Assembly (NCBI GenBank): GCA_002796245.1
Contig: PCWT01000054.1
Location: 19,540-83,539, forward strand
Length of the DNA: 64,000 nucleotides
Source: Gammaproteobacteria bacterium CG11_big_fil_rev_8_21_14_0_20_46_22
GTDB taxonomy: Bacteria > Pseudomonadota > Gammaproteobacteria > UBA12402
Reading direction: 5' to 3'
The notes beneath the pieces were generated by a model. It did no database searches, had not been told where the DNA came from, and saw only the letters and a list, made by a program, of their open reading frames with translations. This document shows, piece by piece, positions 53,384 to 62,130 of this stretch. A program made the translations under genes and the position numbers. Each line of letters starts with the position of its first letter. Position 1 is the stretch's first letter.

Positions 53384-54493
53384 GGAAGTTTGCAAAAGGC
53401 TCGCTGAAATCGCGGTAAATGCGCCAGCGCCTAAGTTTTGCAACCCCCCCAGCAATGCGCCGGCGGTACCGGCGCGGCGCGGGAAATTCTCCAAGGCACC
53501 TGCTGTGGCGGCTGGAAATAAAATGCCACCGCCCAGCATATAGACCGATACCGGTGCGATCACCAAACTCACAGACAGGTAACCTTCCCAAGCAAAATAA
53601 AACATCACCGCACTGGATATCACCAGCACCAACACGCCCAAGCGTATAATCGAAGGTAATTCAAAACGGTGACTGCAGCGACCGGAAATATAGGCGCCCA
53701 ACAAATAAAATGGCAGAGGGATAACAAACAAGACACTGATCACCTCAGGTGATAGATGTAAAAGCTTGCTGAAGATCACCCCGCAACTCGCCTCAAATAC
53801 CGAAACCCCGGCAAAGGTCACCAGCAAACAAAACATATTGCCCAAAAAAGCACGGTGTAAAAGAATTTCTTGGTGATCTTTTAGCAAGGTTTTAGGGCTC
53901 GCGCGCAGCTCACCCAAGTGTGGATTGGTTTCTTTAAACGAAAACCATTGAAACCACAGCACGAACAAACCAAAGACCAACAAGAAGATAAAATTGGCTC
54001 GCCAATTAAAGCTGGCCGTGAGCAAACCGCCAATTAAGGGCGCGATCAAGGGCGCAACGATTAAAGCCATGCTGATATAGCTGGACACGCGATGCAATTC
54101 GCGGCCCGAGTACAAGTCACGCATCACTGTGCGCGCCATCACCCCACCCACACCGATACCCATGCCTTGAATCAAGCTGCCGATGAGCAAAGTACTGAGC
54201 ACATTTGACGCCGCAGCAATCGCCGAACCCACGGCAAAAATGATCAAACCAAATAAAATGGTGGGGCGACGACCAAAAATATCCGACAACGGGCCGTAAA
54301 AAAACTGTGACAAGCCATAGCTCAGCAAGTATGCCGCCATCACCGTTTGAATGTGCGTGGGGTCGACCACGAAATGCGTGGCCATTTGCCCCATGGCCGG
54401 CACATAGATTGTGTTACACATCTGTCCGACAGCGGCAAGCGTTGTGAGCAAGGCCAAAAGTAACAATAAAGGAGGCTTGGTGATGATGTTCAT
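53300..54493 (-). CDS. Bcr/CflA-type multidrug MFS transporter
   Basis: Twelve-helix proton antiporter of the DHA1 group (Bcr/CflA/EmrD). Motif A-like GPLSDIFGRRPTILFG follows the first two helices, and antiporter motif C appears as ALIVAPLIAPLIGG. Length (397 aa) is normal. It likely exports antibiotics or metabolites such as dipeptides; substrate not known. The start ATG at 54493 leaves 161 bases to the next gene on the other strand. The last 27 codons overlap the neighbouring unknown gene tail to tail. Confidence 0.9.
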   Translation of the reverse strand: MNIITKPPLLLLLALLTTLAAVGQMCNTIYVPAMGQMATHFVVDPTHIQTVMAAYLLSYGLSQFFYGPLSDIFGRRPTILFGLIIFAVGSAIAAASNVLSTLLIGSLIQGMGIGVGGVMARTVMRDLYSGRELHRVSSYISMALIVAPLIAPLIGGLLTASFNWRANFIFLLVFGLFVLWFQWFSFKETNPHLGELRASPKTLLKDHQEILLHRAFLGNMFCLLVTFAGVSVFEASCGVIFSKLLHLSPEVISVLFVIPLPFYLLGAYISGRCSHRFELPSIIRLGVLVLVISSAVMFYFAWEGYLSVSLVIAPVSVYMLGGGILFPAATAGALENFPRRAGTAGALLGGLQNLGAGAFTAISASLLQTSLRPLASLLFVLSLIAAVAYWGLLRSRR

Positions 54494-54654
54494 GATACCG
54501 CCCGGGAAGACGAAAAACTGGCGCGACTATACGCCCAAAGCCCAAACCCAGCAAGCCATTTTAAATGCTCAATATCACCACTGGGCAGAAATGCTTTGGT
54601 CATGCCAGCATCATGAGCTAGACTGTCCATAAACTCAGCTTAAGGACTCGCTCA

Positions 54655-55437
54655 GTGGCCACCGTTATCTCAAAAAACACACTCAATCAGCTGCTTGAAT
54701 CAGCCGAGTTAGTGAAACAAGAACGCGGTCAGCCGAAAGTTTTGCGCCTACCCGATGAAAAGCTTATTTTGAAATGCCACTGGGCGCCGGATGAACTGCC
54801 TCTCTTGGAACGCCTTTCCTGGAAAAAACGCACGCGCCACTTACGACACAGCAGGCGCTTTGTCGCTAATGCCAAAAAACTGAAACGACGCAATATTATC
54901 AGCACCGAGGTTCAGAACTTTTATCTCTGCAAAAACCCACAAGTTGCGATTATCGCCTACCGCGAGCTTGAAGGAAAAACCTTGGGTGAACATCTCGCAC
55001 AGAGCAAACCCAGCAATCCGAGCATTCTAAAAAGCTTTGTTCGCTTTCTGTGCAAGCTTCACACCTCGAACATTTATTTTCGCGCAGGCCACGAAGGCAA
55101 CTATCTTTACGATGGCAAACAATTCAAGCTGATCGATATTGATAACACAACCTTTCGCATGAACCTTCGCCGCAGCGCAAAAAACGTAGCCTACCTCATT
55201 GAGCATGCCAACCGTGAACGCGAGCTGATTGATAGAGCCAGAGCTTATGAATTACTGCACTACTATTTTGAGTTGCAGAATTTTTCAATTTCTAAAATAG
55301 AAAAATTTCTCAAGCGATTTAACACAAGCCTCACTAAGCGCGGCTACCTTGCCGAGCCCTTTAGCCTGGCTGAGCTTATGGCGTGTTCGACACAGCCGGC
55401 ACAAAATCCAACACGCGCTCACCGTGCTGATCACTGA
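54655..55437 (+). CDS. LPS kinase-like protein (InaA/Kdo kinase fold, toluene tolerance family)
   Basis: Protein-kinase-like fold of the Kdo/WaaP superfamily. Recognised by YRELEGKTLGEHL, RFLCKLHTSNIYFRAGHEGN (the catalytic-loop region) and FKLIDIDNTTF (the metal-binding Asp). The pattern resembles the Pseudomonas protein called toluene tolerance protein, thought to modify lipopolysaccharide core or act on small molecules. The start is GTG at 54655, with AAGGA before it. It joins KdoO-like and LptD as envelope genes. Its last 62 bases overlap a convergent unknown gene. Confidence 0.7.
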   Translation: MATVISKNTLNQLLESAELVKQERGQPKVLRLPDEKLILKCHWAPDELPLLERLSWKKRTRHLRHSRRFVANAKKLKRRNIISTEVQNFYLCKNPQVAIIAYRELEGKTLGEHLAQSKPSNPSILKSFVRFLCKLHTSNIYFRAGHEGNYLYDGKQFKLIDIDNTTFRMNLRRSAKNVAYLIEHANRERELIDRARAYELLHYYFELQNFSISKIEKFLKRFNTSLTKRGYLAEPFSLAELMACSTQPAQNPTRAHRADH

Positions 55438-56620
55438 AAAACTGTGTCCGACCTTGCTGATTGCAGTACTGATGCAAAAGCGATTGATGAAGCGGCTCAA
55501 AAGACTGAAGAATCCTTTCGATGTCTAAAAATATGTGCGTCAGGCGCCTTCCCGGCAGTGCGCCTGCTTGATAGTTTTGCTCTCCTGAAGCCAAGACAAA
55601 AGCCTTTCCCAATGCCGTTATCACAGGTTCAATTTGATCGCTATTTAATTCCTCAGCATGATTCGCAACCTTGGAGCTGAGCACAAACAAAATACGTGCC
55701 TCATACAGCTTAACCAGGTTCATTAACCGCTTCGCAAAAGCCTGACTGGATCTTGCCTGCCTCAAGGCAGCATCTTTTCCCAGCGCACCTGTTAAACCCA
55801 CTAAATGCGCATGAACCTCCCTTGCCTTCCCCTGCTTTATCAATGGCTGACTGTGCAACGTCTGGCGTTGAATAGCAGCGATGATGTTGCTGACCACATG
55901 GCGACCGACCTCGGAGAAATAATCGCTTGATATTCGTGGTGTTGGTCCATCAGCCACTAAGGTAGATCCGGCGGGCAGCAAGGGTGTTCTTTCACCAGGA
56001 GCGCCCACAATCGCAGGTGCTACCGGGCTTTTTGGCTTGCTGCACAAGCGGTTTGCTAGCTCTTGATAGGAAAAATTCTGTTGTGTTAAAAAATCTAAAG
56101 TGGACGGGTTAACATCAAATAATTTTGGAGTGGGCTTACCTGACCTCGTCTCAGCCTCGACCTGAGTCCTCGGACGCGGCGGCATAGCCTGAACGTCAGA
56201 CGACGGCTGCCTTTGGCTGACGCCAAGCTGATACCGGCCATGAAAAACCTCTAAATGAAGCTTAGAAACCGCTTTCAACAGCAACACAGATTTTCGCCCT
56301 TTTAAAATCGCCTGTCTTAATGCTTTCTGCAGCGTATCCAACGCCGTTTCAAGATGCTGTATTTCATTAGCTGCGACCACAGCCTTAAAAAAGGTGCGCA
56401 TGGTATTGGTAAAACGCGGCCTAGCACGTTTTCTCAACAACCACTCACTGCGATTGCGGGCCAAAGAACCGGTGTTTATATCAACTGGCCCATGCCCCAT
56501 ATAGCTTTCGAATAATTTCAAGCACGCCGATTGCCCCGCAATTAAAAAAGCAGCGTCATTGGTTCTGGTTTGTGTTGGTGCCGCACTACGGCTTGCTGCC
56601 ACCGTGGGGTTTCCAGGCAT
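55376..56620 (-). CDS. Large unknown protein (414 aa)
   Basis: Not recognised. The protein is basic and rich in helices. An N-terminal disordered stretch (PTVAASRSAAPTQTRT) precedes helical regions, and a Pro-rich break is at about residues 145-165. No signal peptide, membrane span or catalytic motif is seen. It occurs between rbfA and an LPS-kinase-like gene, opposite it. Large orphan proteins of this style in intracellular bacteria are often secreted effectors, but I have no direct evidence. Two repeat elements lie upstream of its start. Confidence 0.6.
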   Translation of the reverse strand: MPGNPTVAASRSAAPTQTRTNDAAFLIAGQSACLKLFESYMGHGPVDINTGSLARNRSEWLLRKRARPRFTNTMRTFFKAVVAANEIQHLETALDTLQKALRQAILKGRKSVLLLKAVSKLHLEVFHGRYQLGVSQRQPSSDVQAMPPRPRTQVEAETRSGKPTPKLFDVNPSTLDFLTQQNFSYQELANRLCSKPKSPVAPAIVGAPGERTPLLPAGSTLVADGPTPRISSDYFSEVGRHVVSNIIAAIQRQTLHSQPLIKQGKAREVHAHLVGLTGALGKDAALRQARSSQAFAKRLMNLVKLYEARILFVLSSKVANHAEELNSDQIEPVITALGKAFVLASGEQNYQAGALPGRRLTHIFLDIERILQSFEPLHQSLLHQYCNQQGRTQFFSDQHGERVLDFVPAVSNTP

Positions 56621-56645
56621 CTGTACTGTCCTTTTCTTGTTATCA

Positions 56646-56712
56646 CTAGGGCGTGTTCCTGAACTCTCGACAGGCGCGAAAAACCAGCGATGAGCTTATG
56701 GACACGCCCTAG
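56646..56712. repeat. 67-bp inverted-repeat (MITE-like) element
   Basis: Twelve-base ends CTAGGGCGTGTT and GACACGCCCTAG are inverted with one mismatch, enclosing 43 bases. The sequence resembles short non-autonomous transposon ends. It sits upstream of the unknown gene at 55376. No transposase is in the window. Confidence 0.65.
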
Positions 56713-56783
56713 ATACGGCTTATCTTAATCGCTATTTATTAAGGAAACCTTAGGGCCGACAAGAAAATAACCCGAGAGATAAA

Positions 56784-56845
56784 ACCCGAATTATCACCCG
56801 TCTTCGCTTACGCTACGACGAGGTTCAATCCAGGCTTGCTACACA
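56784..56845. repeat. Dispersed composite repeat, copy 5
   Basis: ACCCGAATTATC, a hairpin-forming CGTCTTCGCTTACGCTACGACG, GTTCAATCCAGGCTTGC and ACAC follow the same order as copies 1 to 3. It lies 44 bases after the rbfA stop. Confidence 0.75.
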
Positions 56846-56888
56846 TAAATAAATACGGAACAAAGATAGCTTGGATTTTTATCCAAGA

Positions 56889-57221
56889 TCACAAACGGCT
56901 GAGAATATCATCCATACGACCACCGGCTTTCACCGCAGGGTCATGGTAAAACTTTAGGCTTGGGGTAATACGAAGATCGAGCTCTTCGCCCACACGCTTG
57001 CGCAAAAACCCGCTGGCTTTTTCAAAACCCTTTAGGGTTTCGGCGATATTCTCATGAGAAAACGCGAGATAAACACGGGCGTGCGCTAAATCGCGAGAGA
57101 CATCCACATCGGTAATGGTCACGCCTTGCACGCGCGGGTCTTTGACTTCACGCGCGATGAGCTCGGCTAAAACTTGTTGCAGCGCGCGGGCTACGCGCGC
57201 TACACGTTCAGGGCTTGCCAT
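56889..57221 (-). CDS. rbfA: Ribosome-binding factor A
   Basis: KH-fold factor needed for 30S maturation and cold adaptation. RVARALQQVLAELIAREVKDPR at the start and FYHDPAVKAGGRMDDIL at the end are characteristic. The length of 110 is slightly short of E. coli's 133, mostly because the C-terminal tail is missing. It overlaps infB by one base. truB should follow but six unrelated genes intervene. Confidence 0.96.
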   Translation of the reverse strand: MASPERVARVARALQQVLAELIAREVKDPRVQGVTITDVDVSRDLAHARVYLAFSHENIAETLKGFEKASGFLRKRVGEELDLRITPSLKFYHDPAVKAGGRMDDILSRL

Positions 57222-59809
57222 TAGAGCGAACGCTCCACTTTCACGATATCATACACCTCGATCTGATCGCCGGCTTTGATATCGTTATAATTTTTCACGC
57301 CAATACCGCACTCCATGCCGTTACGCACTTCTTGCACATCGTCTTTGAAACGGCGTAACGATTCAAGCTCGCCTTCAAAGATCACGACGTTTTCACGCAA
57401 GACACGAATTGGCTTAGAGCGCTTGACCGAACCTTCAATGACCATACAACCGGCAATCGAGCCAAACTTCGGCGAGCGGAACACATCGCGCACTTGCGCC
57501 AAACCAATGATTTGCTCTTTCTCTTCTGGGGCCAACATACCGCTTAAGGCACGTTTAACCTCATCGATGGCGTCGTAAATCACACTGTAGTAATGCACAT
57601 CGATATCATCTTTTTCAATCAGCTTTCGCGCCGTGCTATCAGCACGCACATTAAAACCGATAATGACCGCTTGCGATGCCAGTGCCAATGTCGCATCTGA
57701 GCTTGTGATACCACCCACACCTTTAGCGATAATATTGACTTTCACCTCATCCGTTGAAATCTTATTCAAAGATTCAACCAAGGCTTCAACCGAACCTTGC
57801 ACGTCCGCTTTCACCACTAAGTTTAAAATGCGCGCTTCTTGCGAATCACCCATTTGAGCAAACATGTTTTCAAGCTTCGCGGTGTGTAATTTTTGCAGCT
57901 CTTGCTCACGGCGTTTAGCCTGTCTGAACATTGCCACTTCGCGCGCTTTGCGTTCAGTCGGCACCACAAAGACTTCATCGCCGGCTGCTGGCATACCTGA
58001 CAAACCTAAAACTTCCACCGGAATGGATGGGCCCGCATGCTGCACTTTATGCGCTTTCTCATCGAGCATGGCACGCACTCGACCATACTCAACACCTGCC
58101 AAGACAATATCGCCATGATTCAAACAACCTTCTCGCACCAAAATGGTGGCAACGACACCGCGCCCCTTATCGAGCGAGGCTTCCACCACCATGCCTTTAG
58201 CGGGGCCTTTATTGGGCGCTTTTAGCTCTAAAACTTCAGCTTGCAATAACACAGAATCCAGCAAGTTATCCACGCCTTCACCCGTTTTGGCAGAGATATG
58301 ACAAAACATCACATCACCACCCCAGGCTTCAGGGATGACATCATAATTACCAAGCTCGGCTTTAACTTTATCCGGCTCAGCTTCCGGCTTATCAATTTTA
58401 TTGACGGCCACGATGATCGGCACCTTGGCCGCTTTAGCGTGTTGAATCGCTTCAATCGTTTGCGGCATCACACCATCATCGGCTGCAACCACCAAAATAA
58501 CAATGTCGGTCGCTTGCGCACCGCGAGCACGCATCGCCGTAAACGCTTCGTGACCCGGTGTATCTAAGAAGGTCACCACACCCTTTTCGGTTTCCACGTG
58601 GTAAGCACCAATATTTTGGGTAATACCGCCGGCCTCACCTGCGGCCACTTTCGTGCGGCGAATATAATCAAGCAAAGTTGTTTTACCGTGGTCAACGTGA
58701 CCCATAATGGTCACCACCGGCGGACGAGGCTCTGGCTCGCCGTGGCCACTGACGTCAGCTTGAAGATTTTCTTCAATCGCGTTGCTGCTAGAAAGTTGGT
58801 ACTTGTAACCCAACTCTTCAGCTAAGAGCTGCGCTGTTTCCTGATCCAGCATTTGGTTTATGGTGGCCATAGTGCCCATCTTCATCAACGATTTCACTAA
58901 CACAGCCGCCTTAATGTTCATGCGTTTAGCCAAATCTGAGACGGTGATGTTTTCAGGAATAACCACTGCTTTTTGAATAGGCTCAGCAGGCTTTTGGAAC
59001 GTGTGTTTATTATTGATCTGAAATATACGGCGTTGTCTAGACATCGACACACCGTGCGGATCATCAACTTCTTCGTCCAAATTGATTTTACGCAAATCAA
59101 CTTTTTTACCGGCGCGAAACTTATCTTCTGGACGAACAGGTTTAGCCGCCGCCTTGCGTTTTTTCTCACGCGCGCGCTCTTCCTCATCTGCATCGTCTTC
59201 TTGACGCTTCACATGTTTTTTATCGACCGGAGTCGCGGTGGCGACTTGCGCTTCAACGACAGCCTCTTGCACTTCCTCTTCCACCGACTCAGTATCGTCT
59301 TTATCCTGCTTTGTTTTTCTGGCTCCTTCAGCACGCTGAATCGCCTCAAGGCGAATCGCTTCTTCACGCTCCGAAGCTTCTTTCTCGGCTTGGCGCTTTT
59401 GCAACTCTTCTTCAGACAAGCCCAGTACCTGTGGTGCCGGGGCTTGCGTTTCAGACGCGGCTTGCGCGAAACTGCGTTTTTTCACCACCTTCACGCTCAC
59501 CGAGCGTTTATCCCCGCCTTGCGTGCCTGTGACACTTAAGTTGCCCACCGTTCTGCGCTTTAACGTCAATGTTTTTGCGCCACTGTCTTTACCTTTTAAG
59601 GTGAGTTTTTTCTCAGCCGTAGGCTTTACTTCTACCTCATCAGCACCCTCGCCCAAAAACTCACGGATTTTTTTCTGTTGCGCAGGAGAGACCTCAGTCT
59701 CTTCGTCTTTCACGCGCATATTGGCTTCTTTAAACTTCGACAACAAATCATCGCTGCTTAAGCCAAGTTCTTTCGCCAAGGTTGCTACACTGACTTTATC
59801 TGCTGACAT
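57221..59809 (-). CDS. infB: Translation initiation factor IF-2
   Basis: GTPase that brings fMet-tRNA to the 30S subunit. N-terminal IF2N domain ([20 protein letters not shown]), then a long charged linker rich in Glu/Lys (60-260), a second IF2N-like segment ([18 protein letters not shown]), G1 GHVDHGKT (370-377), [12 protein letters not shown] and the C-terminal fMet-binding domains. The length of 862 is normal. It acts with fmt and the initiator tRNA encoded in this window. It is 75 bases after nusA in the standard order; that gap contains a small hairpin repeat (59853-59870). Confidence 0.98.
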   Translation of the reverse strand: MSADKVSVATLAKELGLSSDDLLSKFKEANMRVKDEETEVSPAQQKKIREFLGEGADEVEVKPTAEKKLTLKGKDSGAKTLTLKRRTVGNLSVTGTQGGDKRSVSVKVVKKRSFAQAASETQAPAPQVLGLSEEELQKRQAEKEASEREEAIRLEAIQRAEGARKTKQDKDDTESVEEEVQEAVVEAQVATATPVDKKHVKRQEDDADEEERAREKKRKAAAKPVRPEDKFRAGKKVDLRKINLDEEVDDPHGVSMSRQRRIFQINNKHTFQKPAEPIQKAVVIPENITVSDLAKRMNIKAAVLVKSLMKMGTMATINQMLDQETAQLLAEELGYKYQLSSSNAIEENLQADVSGHGEPEPRPPVVTIMGHVDHGKTTLLDYIRRTKVAAGEAGGITQNIGAYHVETEKGVVTFLDTPGHEAFTAMRARGAQATDIVILVVAADDGVMPQTIEAIQHAKAAKVPIIVAVNKIDKPEAEPDKVKAELGNYDVIPEAWGGDVMFCHISAKTGEGVDNLLDSVLLQAEVLELKAPNKGPAKGMVVEASLDKGRGVVATILVREGCLNHGDIVLAGVEYGRVRAMLDEKAHKVQHAGPSIPVEVLGLSGMPAAGDEVFVVPTERKAREVAMFRQAKRREQELQKLHTAKLENMFAQMGDSQEARILNLVVKADVQGSVEALVESLNKISTDEVKVNIIAKGVGGITSSDATLALASQAVIIGFNVRADSTARKLIEKDDIDVHYYSVIYDAIDEVKRALSGMLAPEEKEQIIGLAQVRDVFRSPKFGSIAGCMVIEGSVKRSKPIRVLRENVVIFEGELESLRRFKDDVQEVRNGMECGIGVKNYNDIKAGDQIEVYDIVKVERSL

Positions 59810-59852
59810 CGTTCACCTCTTACTTTCTTTCTTCCGCTGCTGAAAAAGTGCC

Positions 59853-59870
59853 TTCCCGCCTACGCAGGAA
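59853..59870. repeat. Short hairpin repeat between nusA and infB
   Basis: TTCCCGCCTACGCAGGAA forms a TTCC/GGAA-ended hairpin. The surrounding TTCCCGCCTACGCAGGAATG is a type of short repeat common in many bacterial genomes. Whether it regulates infB is unknown. Confidence 0.4.
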
Positions 59871-59884
59871 TGACACGGATTTTC

Positions 59885-61360
59885 TTACTCAAACCACGGC
59901 GCACGCGCGGCCATGATTAAATCAGCAGCTTTACCTTTCGTTAAACCACAGATACCCAGAATGTCTTCAACGGCTTGTTCGGCCAAATCTTCTTGCGTCA
60001 CGATACCTTTGGTTGCCAAGGCTTGCGCCAAGGCTTCATTCATGCCATCAAGAGCGAGCAAATCATCAGCCGGCTTAGCTTTACCCGCACCGCTTTCGAT
60101 CGCCGCTTTTGCACGACGCTGAAGCTCATCAACGATGTCTTCATCAAAACCTTCGACACCTAAGAACTCATCGCGCGACACGTAAGCCACTTCTTCCAAT
60201 GAGCTAAAGCCTTCAGCAATCAACACAGACGCAATGTCCTCATCCACATCCAAGTGCTGCATGAAATCTTCCATCACCGATTGTGCTTCGTTTTGTGATT
60301 TTTTCTCAGCGTCTTCTTCGGTCATCACATTCAAGGTCCAGCCGGTAAGCACGGAAGCCAAACGCACGTTTTGGCCGTTTCTGCCGATCGCTTGTGACAA
60401 ATGGTCTTCATTCACAGCGATATCCATCGCATGAGAATCTTCGTCCACCACGATCGAAGCCACTTCCGCTGGTGCCATGGCGTTAATCACAAATTGTGCC
60501 GGGTTATCTTCCCACAAGACAATGTCGACGCGCTCACCATTGAGCTCATTCGAAACAGCTTGCACACGCGCACCGCGCATACCGATGCACGCACCGATAG
60601 GATCAATACGGCCATCGTTCGTTTTCACCGCCAATTTAGCGCGAGAACCTGGGTCACGGGCCACGGCTTTGATTTGAATGGTCTCTTCACCAATTTCTGG
60701 CACTTCGATACGGAACAACTCGACCAACATTTCAGGGCAAGCACGGCTTGCGATAAGTTGTGGGCCTTTACGGTTTTCACGATCAATCGTTTTCAAATAC
60801 GCACGAATACGGTCATTAATGCGCACCGCTTCACGTGGCAACATTTCTTCACGCGGAATCACCGCCTCAGCATTATTGCCCAAATCTAAAATAATCTGAT
60901 CACGTGTGACGCGCTTAACCGTACCGTTGATGATTTGGCCAAGCTTAGACTCATACTCTTCAGCCATTTTATCACGCTCAGCTTCGCGCACTTTTTGCAT
61001 AATCACTTGCTTGGCAGTTTGTGCGGCAATACGACCAAAGGCAGGCGCTTCGATTTGTTCACGGTAGGTGTCGCCAATCTCTAATTTAGAATCACGCTCT
61101 TTACCTTCTTCCACACTCCAGTGGCGCGGCGGAATGTAATCCAACTCAGGATCATCTAAATCCACAATCGTCCATTGGCGGAACGCTTCGTACTCACCCG
61201 TTTTAGGATCAATTTTTACGACGATATCCACATCCATATCGCCATAGCGTTTTTTAGCCACAACAGCCAAAGCTGACTCCACAGCACTTAATACATCATC
61301 AAAAGAAAGTTCTTTCTGGTTCGATAACACTTCGACCATATTGAGAAGTTCTTTACTCAT
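59885..61360 (-). CDS. nusA: Transcription termination/antitermination factor NusA
   Basis: RNA-polymerase-binding elongation factor. It shows the N-terminal domain ([16 protein letters not shown]), an S1 domain ([21 protein letters not shown]), KH1/KH2 ([38 protein letters not shown]), and two acidic repeats at the C-terminus, found in gammaproteobacterial NusA. Length 491 is close to the E. coli 495. It follows rimP by 2 bases. Confidence 0.98.
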   Translation of the reverse strand: MSKELLNMVEVLSNQKELSFDDVLSAVESALAVVAKKRYGDMDVDIVVKIDPKTGEYEAFRQWTIVDLDDPELDYIPPRHWSVEEGKERDSKLEIGDTYREQIEAPAFGRIAAQTAKQVIMQKVREAERDKMAEEYESKLGQIINGTVKRVTRDQIILDLGNNAEAVIPREEMLPREAVRINDRIRAYLKTIDRENRKGPQLIASRACPEMLVELFRIEVPEIGEETIQIKAVARDPGSRAKLAVKTNDGRIDPIGACIGMRGARVQAVSNELNGERVDIVLWEDNPAQFVINAMAPAEVASIVVDEDSHAMDIAVNEDHLSQAIGRNGQNVRLASVLTGWTLNVMTEEDAEKKSQNEAQSVMEDFMQHLDVDEDIASVLIAEGFSSLEEVAYVSRDEFLGVEGFDEDIVDELQRRAKAAIESGAGKAKPADDLLALDGMNEALAQALATKGIVTQEDLAEQAVEDILGICGLTKGKAADLIMAARAPWFE

Positions 61361-61362
61361 CG

Positions 61363-61842
61363 CTATTGCCTCTTTTTACTCGATTTAAAATCCACTACCG
61401 GAATCAAGTTCGCTTTGCCCACCGCATCAAACGGCACATCAAAACGCGCTGAATCCACAATCATTTCCACTGCCTCGTCACCCACAGCGTGAATCACACC
61501 CGTGACTTGGCGCCGCTCAGCTACGGGGTAACGCAATTTTACCCGCACTTCCAAGCCGTTAGCTTTTTCCCAATGCGCCTTCGTGAACAAGGGTCGATCA
61601 AGACCCGGCGAAGACACTTCCACACGGTAGGCTTGGTTCAAGCCTTCCACGGTTAACACAGCGATAAACTGCTCGGCAGCTTGCACACAATCATCAATGC
61701 TGACGCCGCCGGGTTTATCAATATATAGGCGCGCCAAGGCACCACCCGACTGGTTAATGATTTCAACGCCCACCCATTCAAAGCCCAAGCCTTCGGCCAC
61801 GGGGGCTAAGAGTGCTGTGAGCTTGTCTGTGCCTGCGTGCAT
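61363..61842 (-). CDS. rimP: Ribosome maturation factor RimP
   Basis: Needed for 30S assembly (16S processing, S12 region). Typical features are GFEWVGVEIINQSG near residue 20, LYIDKPGGVSIDDCVQAAEQ, EVSSPGLDRPLF and a C-terminal SH3-like domain. The length of 159 is standard. First protein gene of rimP-nusA-infB-rbfA, downstream of the initiator tRNA; a terminator-like hairpin lies between the tRNA and this gene, so part of its transcription may depend on read-through. Confidence 0.97.
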   Translation of the reverse strand: MHAGTDKLTALLAPVAEGLGFEWVGVEIINQSGGALARLYIDKPGGVSIDDCVQAAEQFIAVLTVEGLNQAYRVEVSSPGLDRPLFTKAHWEKANGLEVRVKLRYPVAERRQVTGVIHAVGDEAVEMIVDSARFDVPFDAVGKANLIPVVDFKSSKKRQ

Positions 61843-61887
61843 GCGCCAACTCCAAATAAAAAATGGGCCCGTAGCCCAATGTTGTAA

Positions 61888-61910
61888 AAAAAGCCCACAA
61901 GGGGCTTTTT
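61888..61910 (-). terminator. Terminator-like hairpin between initiator tRNA and rimP
   Basis: AAAAAGCCC and GGGCTTTTT make a nine-base stem with a five-base loop, with further A residues on its left that become a U-tract in the leftward transcript. It would end or attenuate transcription coming from the tRNA gene before rimP. Confidence 0.75.
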
Positions 61911-61919
61911 ATTGGCATT

Positions 61920-61996
<77 letters not shown>

Positions 61997-62008
61997 TCAT
62001 CGAGGCCG

Positions 62009-62037
62009 ATACTACGCCAATAACCTACCGCTTTCAA
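62009..62037 (-). promoter_or_regulatory. Promoter of the initiator tRNA
   Basis: On the lower strand TTGAAA (62032-62037) and TAGTAT (62009-62014) are 17 bases apart, 12 bases before the tRNA. The G/C-rich stretch after the -10 box (CGGCCTCG) is typical of stringently controlled stable-RNA promoters. Confidence 0.75.
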
Positions 62038-62067
62038 GGCTTTTCTATAAAAAACCCGGGGAATCCA

Positions 62068-62094
62068 TTGACAAAAACGCCGAAGCTGTAGAAT
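62068..62094 (+). promoter_or_regulatory. Candidate promoter of the Ser/Thr-Pro-rich protein
   Basis: TTGACA (62068-62073) and TAGAAT (62089-62094) are 15 bases apart, slightly tight. The ATG at 62131 follows about 37 bases later. The promoter is divergent from the initiator tRNA promoter. Confidence 0.4.
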
Positions 62095-62130
62095 CTAGGC
62101 ACTATAGAACAACGATAAGTGGTCAACAAA

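Noticed and set aside
54483..54632. Short open frame (MMFMIPPGKTKNW start) between the MFS and LPS-kinase-like genes
   Set aside because: It overlaps the MFS start, has no ribosome site and no recognisable homolog. It could be chance.
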